From positions 1-64,000 of the forward strand of contig NZ_OY761810.1 of NCBI RefSeq assembly GCF_963664915.1: a stretch of 64,000 nt of DNA. Reading direction: 5' to 3'. Both the position numbers and the translations under genes were made by a program. The notes under the pieces were generated by a model that was given only the letters and a program-made list of their open reading frames with translations, had not been told where the DNA came from and did no database searches. Numbering within the stretch: the first letter of the stretch is position 1; the number at the start of each line of letters is the position of its first letter. Shown piece by piece: positions 59,103 to 64,000 of the stretch. This stretch comes from an uncultured Caproiciproducens sp. (GTDB taxonomy: Bacteria; Bacillota; Clostridia; Oscillospirales; Acutalibacteraceae).

Positions 59103-60009
59103 TTTTGAATCCTCTTGTCATGTTGTTTTTGTTCTCCACAATAGATACTACGGTAAGAACACCTATCATCATGATGTACGGAATAATATCGAACAGTCCT
59201 GCGGCCGGCCCGGCGTAGATACTGAGATTGACGGACAGCGCACGCGCTAGGCCAAACAGAATGGCGTACGCCGAAGAAAGTGTCGGGGAGCCTCTGCCGC
59301 AATAAATAGCGGCAATGGCAATAAAACCGCGGCCGGCTGTCATATCATTTGTGTAAAGGCCGAGCCGCTCGGTGGAGAGGTTTGCACCGGCAAGACCGCA
59401 GCACATCGCGCCAATCAGGATAGCGGCATATTTGTAAAAATTCGTTTTAAGGCCGATACTTTTGGCAGCTTCCTCATTCTCACCCACAACACGCACGTAC
59501 ACCCCGAATTTTGTTTGATACATCAGCAACCACATGAGAAAAATTCCAAGGAAGCTGATATAAGTAATCAGCGGATGACCGCTTAGTATCCTGCCAAGAA
59601 GAGGAATATCCTTGATAACAGGAATATTCACTTGAAGATTCGCCACATTAAGGAAGCTCAGCGTGATGTTGGAGGTTTTCATACGTACCAGGACAAACCC
59701 CGCAATGGCGGACGCCAAAAGATTGATGGCTAAACCGACGATAATCACGTTTCCCTTACAGGTAACGCTCATGAACGAAAAAACCAAACCCAACACCATA
59801 GCAGACAGTATGGCGAGCAGCACGCCCAAAAGCACATTGTGCGTTAAAAACGCAGTAAGGGTAGAAACGAACGCGCCGGTCAGCATCATACCTTCCAAAG
59901 CAATGTTCAGCACATTCGCTTTATAGGCAAAAATTCCACCAATAACACACAGAATAATCGGGGCACTGTGATAAACCGTATCGTATAAAATGCTTCCTAA
60001 CATATCCAT
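59095..60009 (-). CDS. ABC transporter permease, BmpA/NupQ type
   Basis: Membrane protein of 304 residues with about ten helices, with GGIFAYKANVLNIALEGMMLTGAF and the ATPase-contact region GENEEAAKSIGLKTNFYKY. This is the second permease of simple-sugar/nucleoside ABC importers (BMP type). It pairs with the permease encoded 3 bases upstream. Confidence 0.93.
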   Translation of the reverse strand: MDMLGSILYDTVYHSAPIILCVIGGIFAYKANVLNIALEGMMLTGAFVSTLTAFLTHNVLLGVLLAILSAMVLGLVFSFMSVTCKGNVIIVGLAINLLASAIAGFVLVRMKTSNITLSFLNVANLQVNIPVIKDIPLLGRILSGHPLITYISFLGIFLMWLLMYQTKFGVYVRVVGENEEAAKSIGLKTNFYKYAAILIGAMCCGLAGANLSTERLGLYTNDMTAGRGFIAIAAIYCGRGSPTLSSAYAILFGLARALSVNLSIYAGPAAGLFDIIPYIMMIGVLTVVSIVENKNNMTRGFKNE

Positions 60010-60012
60010 ACC

Positions 60013-61095
60013 TTATTCCTCCTTGCCCGCTGCGTGCGATTTTTTATGAAACTTCATTTTAATCTTATCTCCGATGTCCGTGTGCTCATCCACAAATTTA
60101 ACGGCGAGGAACAGAATGATGAGACCCTGTATGACCGTAACAATTTCCTTTGGAACTGTGGAATAGAGATTGATGTGATCGCTGCCTGTTTTGAGCGCCG
60201 CATAGAAAACGGCCGCAATGAACACGCCCACCGGAGAATGGCCACCCAACAGAGCGATAAGCATACCATCCCAGCCAAGGCCGGGGTTGCCGGAAAAGCT
60301 TAGAGTGTATTTAAATTGCTCACTCATCATATATCCGGCACCGGCCAGACCCGAGAGAGCGCCACTGATTGCCATAAGGATAATAATCTTCTTGTGAACC
60401 TTCATGCCGGTCGCTTCCGCGAACTCCAGATTCTTTCCGATTGCTGTCGTTTCGTAACCCAGTTTGGATTTATTCATTACAAAATACATAACAACGAACG
60501 CGGCTAGAGCAATAAAGAAGAAGATCGTTAGTTTAGAAGAGCCAAGGCGAGAAAACATGGCTTCCTCTTTAATGGTAGGCGTGCTCACGTAGCCGGAGCT
60601 ATAATCGCGAAACACACCGGTAGAGAGGAACTCAAGCACCTTGATCATCGCATAATTTAACATTAAGGTGACAACCATTTCATTTACTCTGAAATACGCC
60701 TTGAGAATGGCTGGAACCATAGCGAAAAGCATTCCACACAGAACACCAACAGCGAGACAGATCAGTTTGGCTTCCACAGGATTCATTGCAGGTAAATACG
60801 CACCCACAATTCCTGCAAAAAATCCGCCCAGCAGCATTTGTCCTTCCACACCCATGTTGAAGATATTTGCCTTAAATGTGATTGCAATGGCCAAGCCGGT
60901 GAGAATGAGGGGGGATGCGTAGTGAAGCGTATTCAATAACCCTTTTTGTGTAAAGAGCGATTTTCCAAGAAGAATTCCGTAGGTATCCAACGGGTTTTCG
61001 CCTATAGCCAGGATGACAACTCCGCCAATTACAAATGCCAGCAAGACAGGCAGGATCGAATTGACGAGGCGCATCGTGATGTTTCTCATTTTCAT
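60013..61095 (-). CDS. ABC transporter permease, BmpA/NupP type
   Basis: Membrane protein of 360 residues with about ten helices; LTGLAIAITFKANIFNMGVEGQMLLGGF and AIGKNLEFAEATGMKVHKK (cytoplasmic coupling helix) are the family motifs. A basic C-terminal tail follows. Forms the heterodimeric channel with the next gene product. Confidence 0.93.
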   Translation of the reverse strand: MKMRNITMRLVNSILPVLLAFVIGGVVILAIGENPLDTYGILLGKSLFTQKGLLNTLHYASPLILTGLAIAITFKANIFNMGVEGQMLLGGFFAGIVGAYLPAMNPVEAKLICLAVGVLCGMLFAMVPAILKAYFRVNEMVVTLMLNYAMIKVLEFLSTGVFRDYSSGYVSTPTIKEEAMFSRLGSSKLTIFFFIALAAFVVMYFVMNKSKLGYETTAIGKNLEFAEATGMKVHKKIIILMAISGALSGLAGAGYMMSEQFKYTLSFSGNPGLGWDGMLIALLGGHSPVGVFIAAVFYAALKTGSDHINLYSTVPKEIVTVIQGLIILFLAVKFVDEHTDIGDKIKMKFHKKSHAAGKEE

Positions 61096-61115
61096 ATGTA
61101 ACCCCTTTCGCCTCG

Positions 61116-62636
61116 TTAATTGTTAATACCTGCCATCAGCAGGCCGATGGCTGAGCTGCTAATTTCTTCAGGACGGACTTCACCGACAATTTCACCCTTA
61201 AACATGACGATAATGCGGCTTGAAAGACTCATGATTTCCGTCAGTTCACTGGAAATAAGCAGTACCGCGTTACCCTGATTACTGAAGTTCAAAATCTGGT
61301 TATGAATAAACTCGATGGAACCAATATCAACACCGCGAGTCGGCTGACAGGCAATCAGCAGTTTAGAACCGCTTTCAAACTCTCTGGCAACGATAATCTT
61401 TTGCGCGTTTCCGCCGGAAAGCTGGCCTACATTGCCGTTAATATCGCCTACGCGGATGTCAAAATCCTTAACAAACCGATCCCGCAGCGCATTGATTTTT
61501 TGGGGTTTTAGCAAGCCGGCTTTACACACATTCGGGTTATCATGATAACCGGCAATGCAGTTGTCCGCAATGCTCATGGTACCACAAAGCCCTTGTGCGT
61601 AACGGTCTTCCGGTATGATTCCAACTCCATCCCTGCGTAGTTGGTCAGGCCACTCGTTGGTAATCTCCTTGTTATATATTGAAACCTTGCCTTGTGTTGC
61701 TTTCATCATGCCTGTCAGCACTTTGACCAATTCTGACTGGCCATTGCCTTCTACACCGGCAACACCTAGGATTTCTCCCTTCTTAACTGAAAATGAAATA
61801 TTGTGCAGCACTTCTTTTCCATAATCATTGATGGTGCTCACATTTTCCACTTGATAGGCAGTTTCGTCTGTAACGTCACTTTCCCTCGTGTTCCGTACGG
61901 TGAGTACAACATCCCTTCCGACCATCATCTGCGCCAGTTCTTCTTTGGAAGTGTCCTTAGTAAGCAGGTTTCCTACCACCTTGCCTTGTTTGATGACCGT
62001 AACACTGTCACTCAATTCCATTACCTCACGCAGTTTGTGCGTGATGACAATGATAGTTTTCCCTTGAGTTCTCAATTCCCTTAGATTTACGAAAAGCTCG
62101 TCTACCTCTTGGGGGGTAAGAACAGCTGTAGGTTCATCCAAAATCAAAATATCCACGTTACGGTACAGCATCTTAAGGATTTCCACCCTCTGGCGGCCGC
62201 CGACTGAGATATCTTCAATTTTGTCGGTAGGGTTAAGTTCAAATTTATATTTTTGAATCAGTTTAGTAACTTCATCAATCTCACGGTTTTTATCAATAAA
62301 CGGAGATTTGGAAGATTTTTTCAATTCGGTTCCAAGTAAAATATTTTCATAAACGGTGAGGCTGGGCACCAGCTTAAAATGCTGGTGCACCATTCCCAAT
62401 CCGTAAGCGATTGCGTCCACCGGACTGTTAATCGTTACTTCTTTCTCTTGAATCAGTATTTTCCCGCTGGTAGGGCGTAGCAATCCATACAGCATATTCA
62501 TCAAAGTGGATTTTCCAGCGCCGTTTTCCCCAACGATGCACTTAATTTCCTGTTTTTCCACCGAAAGATTAATTGCGTCATTTGCGGTGAAAGTTCCAAA
62601 CTTTTTGGTTAGATCAACCATTCTAATGATGCTCAT
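61116..62636 (-). CDS. ABC transporter ATPase, tandem, NupO type
   Basis: A 506-residue protein with two nucleotide-binding domains. The first has Walker A GENGAGKSTLMNML, signature ISVGGRQRVEILK and Walker B LILDEPTAVLTP. The second has a degenerate Walker A (GVEGNGQSELVKV) and signature LSGGNAQKIIVAREF. This matches the ATPase of ribose/nucleoside importers of the BMP type. Confidence 0.95.
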   Translation of the reverse strand: MSIIRMVDLTKKFGTFTANDAINLSVEKQEIKCIVGENGAGKSTLMNMLYGLLRPTSGKILIQEKEVTINSPVDAIAYGLGMVHQHFKLVPSLTVYENILLGTELKKSSKSPFIDKNREIDEVTKLIQKYKFELNPTDKIEDISVGGRQRVEILKMLYRNVDILILDEPTAVLTPQEVDELFVNLRELRTQGKTIIVITHKLREVMELSDSVTVIKQGKVVGNLLTKDTSKEELAQMMVGRDVVLTVRNTRESDVTDETAYQVENVSTINDYGKEVLHNISFSVKKGEILGVAGVEGNGQSELVKVLTGMMKATQGKVSIYNKEITNEWPDQLRRDGVGIIPEDRYAQGLCGTMSIADNCIAGYHDNPNVCKAGLLKPQKINALRDRFVKDFDIRVGDINGNVGQLSGGNAQKIIVAREFESGSKLLIACQPTRGVDIGSIEFIHNQILNFSNQGNAVLLISSELTEIMSLSSRIIVMFKGEIVGEVRPEEISSSAIGLLMAGINN

Positions 62637-62665
62637 TACAGTTTACGCCCCCTGCAGCATTTTAA

Positions 62666-63892
62666 TTATTTGATTGTTACATTAGGACACGTGGAAGGAT
62701 TAAACTTTTCACCGGCGGCTGCGTTTACAACCTTAATATCTGTGCCGATTTTCCCCTTAATATCCTCAATCTTAGCTTGGATTTCTTTCCATTTTGCCTT
62801 AGCTGCATCTGTTGAGGCGATGGATTTACTAATCTCAGAGAGATCCGTAATACCGGTAGCGCCTGAGGTCAAAGAATAGGACTGAAGGTTATTCATAGAA
62901 GCAAGTTTCCCTTCGCTAAGCGCTTTGCAAATAGCATACACGGGAACGTCCGTGTTTTTCAGCACACTGGTAAGTACATATCCTGGCTGTTGAGCATCCT
63001 TGTTCGCATCGACTTGAATGGCAAGCTTACCAACTTCTTTTGCCTTGGAGGTTACGCCATCACCAACACTGCCAGCCACGCCGTACACAATATTAGCACC
63101 CTTGTCATAGTAAGTACCCGCTACTGTACTGCCAAGTGCGGAATCAGTGAAGCCTGCATCGTATTTTGCATAGTAGTCATATTTTACATTGAGTTCCTTC
63201 GCCATATAGTTGATTCCCTGAATGTAACCATATGAGAATACAGTGATGCCGTTGGAATTCGTACCGCCAATAAAGCCAATGGTACGGCCGCCGTTATCTG
63301 GCTTTGTGAATTTATAGCCTGTACTGAACAGCGTGGATGAATTCTCGTTTACCAGTACACTCAGTGCACCGGCAAGGAATGAGCCTTCATGTACATCAAA
63401 CATTACGGAAATAACATTTTTATACTTTACAGAGCCATCCGACTTAACGTTCGGATTGTCATTAAACACGACGAATGTGGTGTCCGGATACTGCTCTGCA
63501 ATTGGCTTGGAGCCGCCCACTCCTTTGATCAACGCATCGAAATCATACGGAAGGCTGAAGATAACATTGTAACCGTCGTCAGCAAGCGCTTCCAGTGTAG
63601 CCGGAACGCCATTCGTCGGCTCTACCACTTTGTATGCCATACCGAATTCTTCGGACACTTTCTTTGCGCCTTCTACGGCAGCATGATTGTAGCCATTATC
63701 ATTCTGTCCTGCGGAGTCGCATACGATTGCAATCTTCTTATCGCTTTTCGGGGCGGCAGCGGAGGTTACGCTTGCTGTTCCGGATGTTGCTGCGCTGCTG
63801 GCGGCATTACTGCTGCCGCAGCCTGCGAGGGCAGATAAAGTCACGACTGCTGACATTGCCAGACAAACTACTTTTTTAAAAGATCGTTTCAT
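62666..63892 (-). CDS. BMP-family nucleoside-binding lipoprotein
   Basis: Substrate-binding lipoprotein of 408 residues. The signal peptide ends in a lipobox LSALAGC followed by a Ser/Ala-rich linker. The PBP fold shows IAIVCDSAGQNDNGYNHAAVEGAKK and TIGFIGGTNSNGITVFSYGYIQGINY, as in BmpA/PnrA nucleoside-binding proteins. ATG 63892 has AGGAGAA at 6 bases; the frame extends 20 codons. It heads the importer and nucleoside-degradation operon; the promoter lies at the window edge and was not resolved. Confidence 0.93.
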   Translation of the reverse strand: MKRSFKKVVCLAMSAVVTLSALAGCGSSNAASSAATSGTASVTSAAAPKSDKKIAIVCDSAGQNDNGYNHAAVEGAKKVSEEFGMAYKVVEPTNGVPATLEALADDGYNVIFSLPYDFDALIKGVGGSKPIAEQYPDTTFVVFNDNPNVKSDGSVKYKNVISVMFDVHEGSFLAGALSVLVNENSSTLFSTGYKFTKPDNGGRTIGFIGGTNSNGITVFSYGYIQGINYMAKELNVKYDYYAKYDAGFTDSALGSTVAGTYYDKGANIVYGVAGSVGDGVTSKAKEVGKLAIQVDANKDAQQPGYVLTSVLKNTDVPVYAICKALSEGKLASMNNLQSYSLTSGATGITDLSEISKSIASTDAAKAKWKEIQAKIEDIKGKIGTDIKVVNAAAGEKFNPSTCPNVTIK

Positions 63893-64000
63893 TTCAATTC
63901 TCCTCATATTTTTTATATTTAATTCATGGACGACAAATGTAATAGGGGTCACTTAACTTGATTAATATAGAATTTAAACTTATCGCTACGATAGCAACAT

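Overview
The window looks like a chromosomal segment of a spore-forming Bacillota, most likely class Clostridia and perhaps near Oscillospiraceae. The support is the dnaX-SRP RNA, recR-ebfC and ssrA-smpB gene order, the spore-maturation pair spmA/spmB, an AbrB-type transition-state regulator, type III pantothenate kinase, and mostly low-to-middle GC with many GTG/TTG starts preceded by strong Shine-Dalgarno sites. The taxonomic call is inference from gene content, not a database match.

Layout. (1) 1-1.6 kb: the end of an element whose large serine recombinase reads straight into the 3' end of the tmRNA gene, so ssrA appears to be the attachment site. (2) 1.6-9.3 kb: core genes smpB, recR, ebfC, dnaX and SRP RNA, an SdpR/SdpI-type pair, an ECF sigma/anti-sigma pair, pduL and a family 4 uracil-DNA glycosylase. 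(3) 9.3-17.5 kb: a surface-glycan block with a complete-looking set for UDP-2,3-diacetamido-2,3-dideoxy-mannuronate (WbpA/B/E/D/I types), a glycosyltransferase and a separate sugar aminotransferase. (4) 17.5-22.9 kb: coaX, feoB coupled to spmAB, abrB, a nitroreductase, tRNA-Gln and tRNA-Pro. (5) 22.9-23.6 kb: a non-coding, hairpin-rich stretch right after the tRNAs, a candidate large structured RNA.

(6) 23.7-38.9 kb is the most unusual part: about 15 kb of minus-strand genes controlled by three ArsR-type repressors. The proximal part holds arsR-arsD-arsA and a HesB-like Cys-rich protein but no arsB, acr3 or arsC. The distal part combines an ArsP-type permease, a split second permease, dihydrolipoyl dehydrogenase, an HdrA N-terminal-like module, a ferredoxin, a DGC-domain/GcvH-like fusion with a lipoyl lysine, three more DGC-domain Cys proteins, a lipoate-protein ligase, a second ferredoxin, and a CcdA/thioredoxin thiol relay. 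I read this as a lipoyl-carrier redox system for a thiophilic substrate (arsenic, organoarsenic, or a related metalloid or sulfur species). It is the best candidate here for an undescribed system.

(7) 39-54 kb is mosaic: an IS3 fragment, IS110-type remnants, a broken AbrB-like regulator, a 1758-residue secreted lamin-tail/metallophosphoesterase protein with a YibE/F membrane protein, a frameshifted small gene, a LUD protein, a GNAT acetyltransferase, a serine hydrolase, an aldehyde dehydrogenase, a frameshifted iron alcohol dehydrogenase, and an O-methyltransferase behind a transcription attenuator. (8) 54-63.9 kb: one roughly 10 kb operon joining a BmpA-type nucleoside ABC importer to a nucleoside phosphorylase, a PfkB kinase, an isochorismatase-type hydrolase, a BtpA-family protein, an iron alcohol dehydrogenase and a TrpA-like barrel. 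It is probably a nucleoside scavenging and sugar-cleavage pathway with several unassigned steps.
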